The notes under the pieces are model-generated. The model had not been told where the DNA came from. It worked only from the letters and a program-made list of their open reading frames with translations, and did no database searches. A stretch of DNA of 64,000 bases from Arabidopsis thaliana (Eukaryota; Streptophyta; Magnoliopsida; Brassicales; Brassicaceae), in assembly GCF_000001735.4 (NCBI RefSeq), contig NC_003076.8, forward strand, positions 5,704,001 through 5,768,000, written 5' to 3'. The first letter of the stretch is position 1, and each line of letters starts with the position of its first letter. A program made the position numbers and the translations under genes. Below are positions 1-12,318 of the stretch, piece by piece.

Positions 1-3000
1 AGTAATATATATACCTCGAGAAAAGACACAGTGTTCCTTGGGTTTGATCCGGTGACGAAACGAGCAGCCTCAGTCGCTGGATTCCCATGGCACAGAACGT
101 CCCACTTTTTTGCATACAAACATTAAAAATCTTGTTAATTACCAAAAAGTAAAAAAGAAGCTGATTAATAAGTTGGACTTGTGCAGTGAATGAAGCCATT
201 TATTCTTACCTGGTGACGAACCTCCAGATTCTTAAGGAAATCGTACACTTGGACAGGAGGGAGAGGGAGGGATAAAGATGAACCAGCACAGACAATGAGA
301 CCGGGCGGTTGACCCGCCTCATTGTTTATCCGCACCCCAATCCTAATTCCGCTGTTGTTAGTTTCAGACTGTGGCGAGAAGTCGAGTTTGTTAACCATTT
401 TCATCATCCATGCAAAGTTCCTCAACATTCTTTCTCCCAAATGCATTACGCTATTTCTGCCTCGTATTGTTTGCACAACTACAAAAAAAAATCACAACAT
501 TTTAAATTATTCATATATACCAAAAGTTTTGAAACTATCACTTGTTGTCAATATTAAATCCGCATTTTTAACACATTTTAAGTTGCACAAAAAAAAAGTT
601 ACTTTGTATATTAATGTACGATATAATATAGGTAGGTGTAGATGTAATTAAGTACCTCCGGGATTGTCATTGTTGGGCAAGGCAGGGACGGAGGTGGAGA
701 AAATCAGCCTCTCACACGTCCTCTCAAGAGTAACGGTCCAACGTCGAGCTCCGTAGCCAAAGCCGCCGTATAAGAGGTCTCTGTAAAGCTTATGTGGCCG
801 CACTCTATTATCATTCACTACCACATGCTCTATCCACGTCACCTGCCCATTTGTTTTTGTTATTTTCTGGTTTTGCTTTCAATAACACATATTCTCTAAA
901 AAGTTATTGAAGCTCTCTATATATACACTAATGAAATGGAGAAGAACAGAAGTTTAATTTGAGAAATAAAGGTAAGAGTCTATTAATTGTAGATGTCTAG
1001 ATGAAAATGTTGATCAACATCAATGGGAATAGTTAGAAAGAAAAATGTGTGTGTGTGTGTGTTTGTAAACTATATATTAAAACACAATAGATTTACATAT
1101 ATAATAAAAAGGGATTTTAAAGAGAAGAGAGACCTTAGAGAAGCCGTGGGGCAAGGCTTGAATGAGCACACCTGAGGGACGTTTGGTGCAAATGGGAAAC
1201 GAAAGATCAAACTCAATGTTTGGGAGATGACACGACACATCAGCAATCATCCAGACATTGTCTTCAATTTGTTGGCAAGTCCTTAGGATCATAAATTCCC
1301 TCGGTGGCACCAATGGTGACAGTATGTGCAGTTGCTCATAAATCTGTTTTATTTATCATCCAATTTGTTTTCACCAAATGCTCATAAGTCTTAACAAATA
1401 AAATTTTAAAATATTGTAAAGATTCATACCACTCTTGAGAAAGTTTTTCCTCGATGGTCAACGGAATCCAAGACGTGAATCGTTTTAGCTTCGTTCACAA
1501 TTGTTGGAAAAAGCCTCGCCCATTTCTCCTGCATTATATTGTAAATGTAGCTTTGAGAAAACATGTATGTACGTATAAGTTTAATAGAAAAAGGTATTAC
1601 GATATTTGATCATTCATTTGTTGATGTCAGCTTAGTACGTACCGCAGTTAAGAAGATGTCGATCAAGTTTCCAGCATCCATTTGAACCACCACGACATCT
1701 TTAGAAGACTCAGGACGACCATTTGTGTTAGTCTTAGTAAAATATTTCTCATAGAGCCCTGGATCAATGACGAGCCTATCATCAATAGACGACTTTTTCC
1801 ACATTGTATCATCCATTTGAATGAGGCTCAAAACCTCTGACACCGCTTTTTCCGCTGCTTCCAACATTGCAATTTTCTCCAGTTGAGATAGTGGTTGGAA
1901 ATTCTGCATTTCCAGCGGCTTTCGCGGCTGAGGCGGTGCGGTGGTGTTCATGTTTCCACGAGTGTATGGTCCTCTAAATATGCTTGAAGGCTCGGGGAGA
2001 CGGTTAGAAGAGGTTCCGTACAATGCTGGACGGTTCTTGGACGTTGATGCATGGTTTGATGGACCATGGAGATAGGGTGTGGCCTCGACGTTATGCATTG
2101 AGTGACCTCCGTACTGTTTTAGGTAGTTTGAGACTCTTTCATACTGAAATTCATATTTTGATCAATAAAAACTATATGAGTGATTATATTTTTTCCAATG
2201 TAGAGACGATTTCTAGTTTAAAAAATTAAAATCTCATATAGTCACATCACATATGATGCCAAGAAAATCACTCTCCAATAGAGTGCCAACTCATCAAAAT
2301 TCAGTGAAATATTAATTATTTCTGTCAAATGAATGAATTAGATGAATACTAAGTACACCTAAATCTAATAGTTATATAGAGATGTAATACACTAATACTC
2401 ATGCACCTTATCAACAGTTTCGTTTTAAATATTTGATTAATAATTAAGTAAAAAAACTACAAATAATTTGATTACTTAATTAATGTTTTGGAATACCAAA
2501 ACAACAAAAAAAATGTTGCGTTAAAATTTTGAACAGCCAAAATATTTTTTTACTTAAATGTATACAAACTTTTACATTCATACTTAATTAATAATTATAA
2601 GTATTTTTTTAAGTATATAAGTCATGAAAAATCAGACTATTTTAGTATTTAAAAATAAATTGCACGCAAAAATGAACTGAATAATAGGTAAAACCAGAAA
2701 AGTAACAAATCATATTATTGTTCATATAAACGCATAATCACAAAACTGAGGCGTGCAAATCATGAATATTTTCAAAACATTACTAGGATAAAAAAAAGGT
2801 CATCAACTTTAGAAATTAGAATTTCATTTTGCAACATATGAGATAGTAAAAATAAATACTGATTACGCGAAATATAATTTATTTTTTATATAAATACTTG
2901 CGAAATTATACCTCATCTTTGAGATAAGCGTTTTGTGCACGGAGTTTTTGGAGATGTCGAAGTTGGTCTTCTCTCCCAGGACCACGACCACCACATGGAG

Positions 3001-3637
3001 GGCAAACCACATTATTCAGTGCATCTTCCATTGATTCGTTCTCACGTCTAATCTTAATATTTTCTGCCCTAAGCGCTGCATTGTCTGCTTTTTCATTGTG
3101 ACTCTAGAAAAATAAATCAATTTTGGTTTTTAAAACAGAATTGTCGTGTTAATTCTACTGTGGTAGACAAAAAAAATCAATAATGAAGATGAACAATAAT
3201 AATGACTAGTATATAACCATTAATTGGTTTAACTAAATTAAATCATTTTTTATGATATACAATAGTATAAAACAAACAATAGATAAGACAAAAAGAATTA
3301 CCTTAGCTTGAGTTCTTTTGTTTTGAAACCAAAATTTGATTTGTTTTGGTTTCAGATTCAGTTCTTCACCCAACAGACGTCGCTGAAATTCGTCTGGATG
3401 AGGACATTCCTTGAAATACCTTCAATCGATTAAAAAATATTAACAACGAATTACGAAGCCAACTTTTTAAAAAGTAATATAAATTAATTAGATTAGATTA
3501 AGATCTTACGTTTCAAGCCTATGAATTTGTTCATTAGTGTGGCGATGGTAACCCTTCTTCTCGTGACGGTTGTTGGTGTTGGCGTCTACATCATTTTCCC
3601 GTTCATCACTTGAGTTGTCATCGCGAGTAAAATCCAT
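1..3637 (-). CDS. HDG9: HD-ZIP class IV homeodomain-START transcription factor HDG9 (3' end outside window)
   Basis: Nuclear DNA-binding regulator of the HD-ZIP IV family. Nine exons are visible: 3637-3510, 3419-3302, 3103-2912, 2143-1643, 1528-1430, 1343-1134, 842-656, 478-210 and 104-15, each with GT/AG borders. They give 598 residues in one open frame; family members run to about 700, so the last exon or exons lie left of base 1. Residues about 25-84 are a homeodomain ending in [11 protein letters not shown]. Next comes the zipper-loop-zipper with the CPPCGG loop typical of class IV, then a START domain from about residue 220. The start ATG at 3637 follows an in-frame acidic N-terminus ([12 protein letters not shown]). 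From published surveys I recall HDG9 being reported as maternally expressed (imprinted) in endosperm. Exon borders are inferred; identity rests on recognised sequence. Confidence 0.93.
1046..1062 (+). repeat. (GT)n microsatellite in an HDG9 intron
   Basis: A run of about eight GT dinucleotides within the intron between the exons at 1134-1343 and 656-842. It has no evident function. Confidence 0.85.
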
Positions 3638-3694
3638 ATTTTCTAAATCCAAATGAAAGATGATATACAGAAGATATGAACAATCTAATCGCTA

Positions 3695-3706
3695 TATATT
3701 TATATA
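3695..3706 (-). promoter_or_regulatory. Possible TATA box of HDG9
   Basis: On the minus strand this reads as an A/T run containing TATATAAATA, about 60 bases upstream of the ATG. In so A/T-rich a flank it could be chance. Confidence 0.35.
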
Positions 3707-4638
3707 AAAAATAATAGAAAACTATATTAGGTAAATAATGTATAAAAGATTGTTTTGGGTCATCATATTAAAGATTTATTTCATTTTCTTCAATTTTAAT
3801 TAGGAAATAGAACAAGTAGGACAAGCCTCAAAATAAAATAAAACAAAACACATTTATGAAAAAAATCTCATTTACAGATTTTCAACCTTTTGGGAACGTT
3901 ACTTTTAAAGGTAATTTATCATTTCTATTTTATATTATTTTAGTAAAAAGGAGAAATGTTTATATTTTATTTTAAATTTTGATTTATATACATCGTTATT
4001 TCACGCTTTACCAAAAACTACAATGGTTGTAAATCCAAAATATGATAGAAAAACTTATTTTCCTTTTGATTGAAAATATATTAAATACCCAGTAAGGATA
4101 TAAAATATTGACATTCAATGTTTCTGTTGAATAATTTATGTTCCTTTTCTAATTACTTGATAAACTTTAATCTAAATTTATTGTGGTGTCATTTTATCAA
4201 CCTCACAAACTAAAAGCTAAACTACATCTCTTTGTAAAATAGTTCACATATGTCACTATTACATTAATTTTACTTTTTTATGAAAAACATAATTATAAGA
4301 TCAAATCTTATACCTAATATTCTTATCACCTCTGTTTGATCCTAGGTGAAACAAAAAAAAGGTGAATCATCTGATCATTTATATTGTAAGAACAAAATTT
4401 TTTTGCATATATGATTCGAGCTAGTTTGTAACAAAAAAAGCGCTCAAATATGTTGTTGGATGTTGAAGAGGAGAATCCAATATATATGAGAAGTAATTTT
4501 TAAAAGATCAAGATATGTGTTTTCACATTTCACAAGCTTTCTTAAAATATTATAGACCAAAATAACAGTTGTTTTTTTACATTATTACATGTTTGCAATT
4601 TCAAAAATTAATCTCACTTACTTATTTGAAAATGGAAC

Positions 4639-4893
4639 AAAACCTCTATAAATTAATATTCTATCTCATAAATTAGTAACTTCTATAATTTTAATAAATT
4701 CTTTCTGTTCCAAGTTGGGACCAGTGTAAAAATGACATAAATCGATAAAATAATATTTTTTTTCAAAATCATATATAAACATATGGTCTCTACAATATAA
4801 ATAATTAATAATTGTATAAAGTTATCAATAAATATATTAAGTGAAATATAACTCTAGTATTTTTATATATTGTATTAATTCTTGGTAGAGTTT
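4639..4893. mobile_element. Possible degenerate MITE-like element
   Basis: The left edge begins AAAACCTCTATAAATTAATA. The right edge, read on the minus strand, begins AAACTCTACCAAGAATTAATA, so the ends form diverged inverted repeats of roughly 45-50 bases. The interior is A/T-rich and noncoding. Repeats built on CTCTATAAATTAATA are common in Arabidopsis. I could not find a clean target-site duplication and do not assign a family. Confidence 0.4.
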
Positions 4894-6815
4894 ATTTCTA
4901 ATATTTTTACTACATTGAAAAGGTTTGCACTATGTTTTAAACTTAATAATTGTTTTTCTACTTGTAATTGATTTTTGAAAGATATTAATTATAAAGGAAA
5001 TAACTGTGTTTGAGAGAGTATATATATATTATATGATAGGATTAAGAAGGATGTTTTATCTTCATTGGTCAAGATGGAAAAAATAGTTAACATGATCTCT
5101 CATCTTGAATTATGTAATAAGTCTATGCATTTACTGATCCATTTGAAATAGCAGAATATGAAATCAAATTAATTTTATTGAGATGGAAGCTAATGAACTA
5201 TTAAATATGAAGAATTTGAAATCCTTTACCTTTTGCTTATGTGATATTACCAAGCTATGATGTGAGTTTGTATGTGATATCATGTTTTATATGTAATATT
5301 TCGAAAACAAATATATAAACAAATAAAGAGAAGCAAATGAAACAAAACTTTGGCTTTTTTATATATCATTTGTCATTTATCATTTACAAACCTAAAAGTC
5401 AAAGATAAACCAAAGGATACCCTGATTTGTTAATGTTATGATATTTGAGCAAAACTGTGGAGTATAATATATTATAACTCATTGAATATAACCACATAGT
5501 CATAACAAATCAAAATAAAATAAAAGTTTCCAAAACGTAGTCATAACAAATAACAAAATTATTTAAAGGTTTTCAATTTTTACAAGATAAAGTATATTAA
5601 AAATGATAAAATAGAATAATATGTAACTTTGTTAACATCTTGGAAAAAATAGAAAATTTAATATGAAGTTGTGTCTACGAATTCTATTTATGTTCTAGTT
5701 ATTGTACATATTCAAATTAACGATGCTAAATCATTCTTCTGATATTGAGTTGTGTCACATGTTAAGTATATTTATTTTAATTTTCTTAGTATCATAATGT
5801 TTTCTTTCTTGTATGATTAGGTGCACATGGAATATATGTCATACTATTTTAAAATTCATATTTTATTAATTCTTTTGTCATAGCTAGCCATCATATATAG
5901 GTAGACCAGTATATAATAGAAAAAAAGAACACATTCAAATGATTTTGATTTCTTCTAACACTAGATTAATCTTAACTTCACCTTTTTTTTTGTCACAGTT
6001 AACATCTTATATAACTTCATTTCAAATGTCTATATTTTTTAATGTCTACATAAATATACATTTCATCACACGATTTACAATATGAATACATGTTTATAAG
6101 CTTTTAGATCATGGAATATAAAATAGTGCACTTTTTAATTATGTCGATATAGTCTTTGATTTTTAAAAAATTAAAGATGAAAAATTAGAAAATTATGTGA
6201 TGCATTAGGACTCAATAATAGAGACTATACATAATAACAATTGCAGTTAGTTCTTAGTTGGATATAATAGGTCAGTAAAATATATTATTACAAACATCAA
6301 CTCTGCACTACGCAAGATGTAGTAAATTACGAAAATATATGATAAACAAATTCGCATACTACATTATGACTACAATAGCCACCTTCCCTATACATTATGA
6401 CTTCTAACATTGAAAAAATTTGCAAACATTTGGTGTAAATTAACAAATTAAAAACATTTGGTCTAATGTATGAAGAAAAAACTAGATATTCCGCTAATTT
6501 AAACAAACATTTGGCCTTATAAGAAATTTTAGGTAAGAAAAAATTCTGAGAAGTCTTTTTTATTCACATCACATAGTCAATATTCAATTCAATGCATATA
6601 AATTTCATGTAAAGCTTCTTTTTTCCTCGGATCCCATTCATTATTTTACTTACCATTGAATACTTTCACCGTGTAGTCTTTTTTTAGAAATCGTTGAATA
6701 TCAAAAACAAGAAGAAGAAAAAGAAACCGTGTTTTCAATGTGCTGTCATACGATTCATGACCCTTTATGAATCTAATACAGAGTTTGAAACATAAACTAA
6801 ACTTGGAAGTTTGCC

Positions 6816-6837
6816 AAAAAAAAAAAAAAAAAAAAAA
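6816..6837 (+). repeat. Poly(A) tract of 22 bases
   Basis: Twenty-two consecutive A residues follow GTTTGCC. The sequence AAACTTGGAA appears on both sides of this short stretch, as a small retroposed insertion with a target-site duplication might leave. Slippage in an A/T-rich spacer is the simpler explanation. Confidence 0.8.
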
Positions 6838-7140
6838 CTTGGAAATAACACTTCTCAAAAAGATATTGGGTCAAAGTCTAAAACTGAAAACGAAACTAGA
6901 GGCATTATTCTCTAATTCAAACAAAGTTTAGGGCTTGGGAAGAAATATTCACAAAAAGGAAGTTTCCGAAAATTCTTTTATATTATTCCCCAAGCAAACC
7001 ATTCAATATCATTGATTATTGATATAAAACCCATATAAAGGTGTCTCTCATCATCCTCCATTCCCATACATCACTTTCCTCGATCTCACTTTCTCTCTCT
7101 TATCATCATCTCCTGGTATTCTCTCTCTCTCATCTCCGTG

Positions 7141-7802
7141 ATGGTGCTCTCCCACGCCGTATCGGAGTCGGACGTCTCCGTCCACTCCACATTCGCATCA
7201 CGTTACGTCCGTACTTCACTTCCTAGGTACAAAAAATATAACACAATCTTGATCACATTATACTTCTATATTTTCGATAAAAATGGAGGGCTAAAAACGT
7301 AGATATCAGGTTCAAGATGCCGGAAAACTCGATTCCTAAGGAAGCGGCGTATCAGATCATCAACGACGAGCTGATGCTTGACGGGAATCCACGGTTGAAC
7401 TTAGCCTCCTTTGTGACGACATGGATGGAGCCTGAGTGTGATAAACTCATCATGTCCTCCATCAACAAGAACTATGTTGACATGGACGAGTACCCCGTCA
7501 CCACCGAACTTCAGGTATATATAGTTCTAAGTCATGACTTTTTGAAAACGAGATTTAATCATAACTATATATATCGGCTTATGTATGGAGAAAAATGTTT
7601 ATAGAATCTTTAGATTGTTTTTTTCCAAACGACTTTGTGATAGAATGTGGTCGAGTTATGATAAACTCAAATGTTTGAATGACCCGGCCATTCATATTCT
7701 GGATCGAGATTATAGACCATTATTAATCAGTATGATTCATAATTAAGATGCTTTGTTATTCAAAAAGAAAACTTTTCTTTTAATCTTTTTCTATGTGTAT
7801 AA

Positions 7803-7861
<59 letters not shown>

Positions 7862-10839
7862 CCAACGTTGTTGATTTTCTTGTATGGTTGTGTTGATCGG
7901 GTAATCGACTTTGGGTGATTTTGAATAATATAGTATTAGAGGGTATAATTTAATACTACTTTATTTCCGTTTACGTAGTACAGTTTGTTTTTGGGGGAGG
8001 TTGGATCTCGGAAATACTAGCCGGTGACTTATGAGGGTCTTTTTAAAGTCTTAAGGTTGTCAATAATTTGCACAAAAAAAAAGGTTCTTATTAACAAAAA
8101 AAAAAAACTTAGTTTCTTAAAAATATTTGATACTGTTATTAGTTTGAATCATTCATTAATAAGATGCTTTATCATGGAATCTGATTTCCATGCGTATTTA
8201 AATGGACACCTACTATGTTGACTTTTTCAATGGTGTGTGACTGTGTTGATCAAATTTAGGATAATATGGACTATGCTATAGTAATTAGGGGGAATATTTG
8301 TACTACCTTATTTCCGCAAATACCATCCATTGTAGTTGAGTTATTTTGTGAGGACTTCCTTTAATCTTAATAATTGGTCCTACAGTACTAATATGCGAAT
8401 TGATAGCTAGATACTTTTAACTAATGATATATTTTTATTGGGCCATAACGGAAATAAAAGGAAGACAATATGAAATATCGGTTATGGTTTGAAATTATTA
8501 GATTTCTCGTGTTTCAAATTAAAAACTTAAAAAATGACCTAATTTTCTAGCATATTTTTTTTTTTTGCCAACTAGTATCTGATCGTAATTATTTACATCA
8601 AAAGCTAAAACATGATACCATGTTGGATTATAGAATAGTATTGTTTATGAGTCTTATGACAATAGGACTTATCTCCACGACTTAGTGTGTGCATTAATCT
8701 TAGTTTTGCTTTCACATCTGTCACATTGTTTATTGTCCACTAAGAATATTGTATTAAGCATCAATCTCGATGTCAGAAAATGATTAGTCAAGTGGGTTTC
8801 ACTAATTTATTCTTTTTGTTTTAATATTAAAAAACAGAACCGATGTGTGAACATGATTGCACATCTATTCAATGCACCGTTAGAAGAGGCGGAGACCGCC
8901 GTCGGAGTAGGAACCGTTGGATCATCGGAGGCCATAATGTTGGCCGGTTTGGCCTTCAAGCGTAAATGGCAGAACAAGCGCAAAGCTGAAGGCAAACCCG
9001 TCGATAAACCCAACATTGTCACCGGAGCCAATGTTCAAGTAACGTTTTCTAAATAAAAGATGCTTACTAAACATAATCTTTTTGATCAATTTTCTTATAA
9101 CGATTCAAATGTTTAGGTGTGTTGGGAGAAATTCGCTAGGTACTTTGAGGTTGAACTTAAGGAAGTGAAATTGAGTGAAGGATACTATGTGATGGACCCT
9201 CAACAAGCTGTTGATATGGTTGATGAGAACACCATTTGTGTTGCGGCCATTCTTGGTTCCACTCTTAATGGAGAATTCGAAGATGTTAAACTCTTGAACG
9301 ATCTCTTGGTCGAAAAGAACAAAGAAACCGGGTAATTACTTAATGGATTGTCTACATGATTACACTATACGATAAAGAATATTTAAGTTAATTAAAACAA
9401 CTATGCATGTTTTTGATAGATGGGATACACCAATCCACGTGGATGCGGCAAGTGGAGGATTCATTGCACCGTTTTTGTATCCGGAATTGGAATGGGACTT
9501 TAGACTTCCCTTGGTGAAGAGTATCAATGTGAGTGGTCACAAGTATGGACTTGTGTACGCAGGGATTGGTTGGGTGATCTGGAGAAACAAAGAGGATTTG
9601 CCTGAGGAACTCATCTTCCATATCAATTATCTTGGTGCTGACCAACCCACCTTTACTCTCAATTTCTCCAAAGGTAACTAATATTTTTTTAATTATTATT
9701 TTTCTTTGTAGCTTGTCTTAATCTTTTGTGTTCGACTTTTCATTATTAGTCATGATCTAAAGTAGTCTAACCATCAAAGTGATGGAGATCAAATTGCTTT
9801 CCATTTTAAAATACGGAAACGACACCGTTTTTTAATTCGTAGTAGTGTAGTAATTGATCAATCACTATGATTAGATTAAGCAATTGTGGGAAACTTCACG
9901 TAAATTATTTCCACTTTTTGTTTTTTCCAATTTGTTTGACTTTAGTTTAAGAAATCGGTAGTAAATTATAAAATCAAAGGGATGGGAGGTCAAATTTGTT
10001 TCCATATTAAAATTGGGGAAAACATAATTAAACGTTGTCGTATTCAAAAAGTCTTCTGTCAATAAACGCAGGTTCAAGTCAAGTCATTGCTCAATACTAC
10101 CAACTTATCCGATTGGGCCACGAGGTAAGTCAGTCCACGATTATATAAATTTATTAATCAAGCTAATTAATTAGACATTACTTTAACAATAAAAATGTAT
10201 CAAACAGGGTTACAGAAATGTGATGGAGAATTGCAGAGAGAATATGATCGTCCTAAGGGAAGGACTTGAGAAGACAGAAAGGTTCAACATCGTCTCAAAG
10301 GACGAGGGAGTGCCACTTGTCGCTTTCTCCTTGAAAGATAGCAGCTGTCACACTGAGTTCGAAATCTCCGACATGCTTCGCAGGTTAGTTAGTTGTCTTA
10401 ACTAAAAAGATTTCAAATACTCTTTTCTTATTTAAACTTTGGTTAAAGATTCATAAAATAAGTAGATATTTAATGACTATGTATATGTAATTAATTACTC
10501 TATAAATATTTGATATGTAGGTATGGATGGATAGTGCCGGCCTACACAATGCCTCCAAATGCACAACACATCACTGTTCTTCGTGTGGTTATCAGAGAAG
10601 ATTTCTCGAGAACACTCGCTGAGAGACTTGTGATCGATATAGAGAAAGTGATGCGTGAGCTCGATGAGCTTCCTTCGAGAGTGATTCACAAAATATCACT
10701 TGGACAAGAGAAGAGTGAATCTAACAGCGATAACTTGATGGTCACGGTGAAGAAGAGCGATATCGACAAGCAGAGAGATATCATCACTGGCTGGAAGAAG
10801 TTTGTCGCCGACAGGAAGAAGACGAGTGGTATCTGCTAA
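7141..10839 (+). CDS. GAD1: Glutamate decarboxylase 1 (calmodulin-regulated, PLP-dependent)
   Basis: Converts L-glutamate to GABA and CO2 in the cytosol, feeding the GABA shunt. Eight exons: 7141-7226, 7310-7514, 8838-9038, 9117-9331, 9420-9673, 10072-10124, 10208-10383 and 10521-10839, giving 502 residues, the usual plant GAD length. The PLP Schiff-base lysine is about K277 in NVSGHKYG; the HVDAASGG motif stands 30 residues earlier. The C-terminal tail ([18 protein letters not shown]) carries the Trp and basic cluster of the plant GAD calmodulin-binding domain, so Ca2+/calmodulin and acidic pH are the expected activators (family knowledge). Intron 2 is large (7515-8837) and holds a long (TA)n tract and an internal duplication. 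Three 28-base repeats follow the stop codon. The start ATG follows a CT-rich leader typical of plant 5' UTRs. Confidence 0.97.
7715..8385 (+). repeat. Diverged direct duplication inside GAD1 intron 2
   Basis: Two blocks of the intron, roughly 7715-8060 and 8130-8385, share ordered landmarks. AAGATGCTTT occurs near 7745 and 8161. TACTACTTTATTTCCG at 7954-7969 matches TACTACCTTATTTCCG at 8301-8316. A GTGTTGATC tract precedes each of these. The offset falls from about 415 to 347 bases across the (TA)n run, which is present only in the first copy. Block limits are approximate. Confidence 0.6.
7804..7856 (+). repeat. (TA)n microsatellite in GAD1 intron 2
   Basis: About 26 uninterrupted TA units, 53 bases. 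A tract this long is likely to be length-polymorphic between accessions. Confidence 0.95.
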
Positions 10840-11735
10840 TCGAAATATATTTACTTCAAATGTTTGAAGACTTTTATTAATAATGCATAATTGCATTGAT
10901 TTGGATATTTGAATGTTTCATTCCCCTTTATCGCTGAACCAAGTTTCATTTCCCTTTATTGCTGAAGTAAGTTTCATTTCCCTTTATTACTGAACCAAGT
11001 TTCATTTGACTTTGATTTGTAATATCTTTTGATATTATTATTATTGCCGTATTTTTAAATACGTTTATCTGTTTTTTTTTTTTTGTTCCTTGTGCATCAT
11101 CCATTATACATAGGATTAAGAGATCTAGTAGAACCTCCTTGGATAGCGCAATGTTGTTTAACGTAATAGTTGTTGAAATGATTACTGAATGATCCCAAAT
11201 TTTGGATTAGTTCATTATTAAAAAATGAAAATAATTTTGCAAGATTAACTAGTAAGGTTTGTTTTGCATATAAATATGTTGTTAGGATTGTAAACTCAAA
11301 CGTGTAAAGGTCGCATAAATCGAGATCACGATATCACTCGTCTCTGGCAAGGTAGGTTGGGAACGTATTTGCTCTAAAGCTATAGCCATCTTGTAAATAG
11401 ATAGACATGTATTCTAAAATGTAAATTTTTTAAAATATAACAAACTAATTTTAATTTTATTCTAAGTTTTCTTTTCTTTTTCTTATGTGGTATGAGATCT
11501 GTACCAAATTGCGTAAATGTAAGCATGATAACAAATAACAATGCACAAAATTTAATAAATAAAAAGCACTGATATCTTTATTAAGAAAGAAAAACTTAAA
11601 ACTCTAGAAGAATAACATAGTAAAGCATAATAAAAAGTGAAAAAAAAAACATAACTTAAAATGAAAAGAAAGAAAGAAAGAAACTAGCTAAGAGAAATCA
11701 GTACTTCTAATTCTAATAAATTCCTAATTAAAACC
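10840..11735. other. 3'-to-3' spacer between GAD1 and the prolamin-like gene
   Basis: Converging 3' flanks. Apart from the 28-base repeats at 10915-10998 and A/T-rich sequence, I see nothing gene-like. Confidence 0.7.
10915..10998 (+). repeat. Three 28-base tandem repeats in the GAD1 3' flank
   Basis: Units at 10915-10942, 10943-10970 and 10971-10998 each begin GTTTCATT and contain CCCTTTAT followed by GCTGAA or ACTGAA. A partial fourth copy starts at 10999. They begin 76 bases past the GAD1 stop, so they probably lie in the 3' UTR or at the poly(A) region. Confidence 0.9.
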
Positions 11736-12218
11736 CTAAGCTGGAGTGGGAGCAGACGGAGTGGATTTAGCTTTGGTAGAGCAATGAAGCTTAACCACAC
11801 AGTCAAAGAAAGGGTTGTGGTAGGCTCCAAAGACAGTCTTATCACAATCTTCATCCATCTTCTGGATGGAGGCGCAACAATCCAATCCAATAGCTGGTTT
11901 GCGGGTGAAGAAAGCTTTAGCGATATCCGCCAAACATGTTTTTACATCCTTGCAATCGGCCAAGCATTTGGTTACAACCGGTGGTGGATGGAATGGAATC
12001 GGGTGGAAGCCGGCTGGGATTGGTGGGAGAGCCTTTCCGGTGGTGGGGAATGGCCAATGTGGCTTAGGGTAAAAGTGAGGGTAGAAAGGATTGTAATGCC
12101 ACCATTCGAGCTCTTCAGTACGTAATGGAAATGAATCCACATTTTTTGCTGTGACTTGAGATGTGACACAGCTTGAGAAGAGTATCATGGCAACAACAAG
12201 AATTGCGAGATTCTTCAT
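11736..12218 (-). CDS. Small secreted prolamin-like / ECA1-gametogenesis-related cysteine-rich protein
   Basis: Intronless, 160 residues. The N-terminus (MKNLAILVVAMILFSSCVTS) is a clear secretory signal peptide. The mature part starts with a Pro/Trp/His-rich stretch (residues about 38-82) and then has eight cysteines in the order C-x3-C, C, CC, C, C, C between residues about 83 and 148, the pattern of the plant prolamin-like family (formerly DUF1278). Members often act in reproductive tissue as secreted peptides, but I do not infer a specific role. A TATA-like TATATAAA lies about 95 bases upstream at 12311-12318. The locus matches what I recall as At5g17340. Confidence 0.85.
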   Translation of the reverse strand: MKNLAILVVAMILFSSCVTSQVTAKNVDSFPLRTEELEWWHYNPFYPHFYPKPHWPFPTTGKALPPIPAGFHPIPFHPPPVVTKCLADCKDVKTCLADIAKAFFTRKPAIGLDCCASIQKMDEDCDKTVFGAYHNPFFDCVVKLHCSTKAKSTPSAPTPA

Positions 12219-12310
12219 TTTTGGATTTTTTAGGAAACTTTTGAGGTTTAAGTATGTGAAGTGAGAAGAAATGTGGTTTTGATGGTTTTTGAGATGAAAT
12301 GACGTTAGGA

Positions 12311-12318
12311 TTTATATA
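12311..12318 (-). promoter_or_regulatory. TATA box of the prolamin-like gene
   Basis: TATATAAA on the minus strand, 93 bases upstream of the ATG at 12218, at a distance fitting a leader of about 65 bases. Confidence 0.6.

Larger units (their letters stand above)
3638..7140. other. Intergenic spacer between divergent HDG9 and GAD1
   Basis: A 3.5 kb A/T-rich spacer holding the promoters of both flanking genes. I see no convincing coding region. It contains a possible degenerate transposable element near 4640-4893, a 22-base A run at 6816-6837, and a pyrimidine-rich leader just before the GAD1 ATG (7076-7136). The GAD1 core promoter is probably the CATATAAAG near 7031-7039. Confidence 0.7.

Noticed and set aside
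8559-8575. Poly(T) run before GCCAAC as a transposon tail
   Set aside because: Similar T runs are common in Arabidopsis introns, and there is no target duplication or body.
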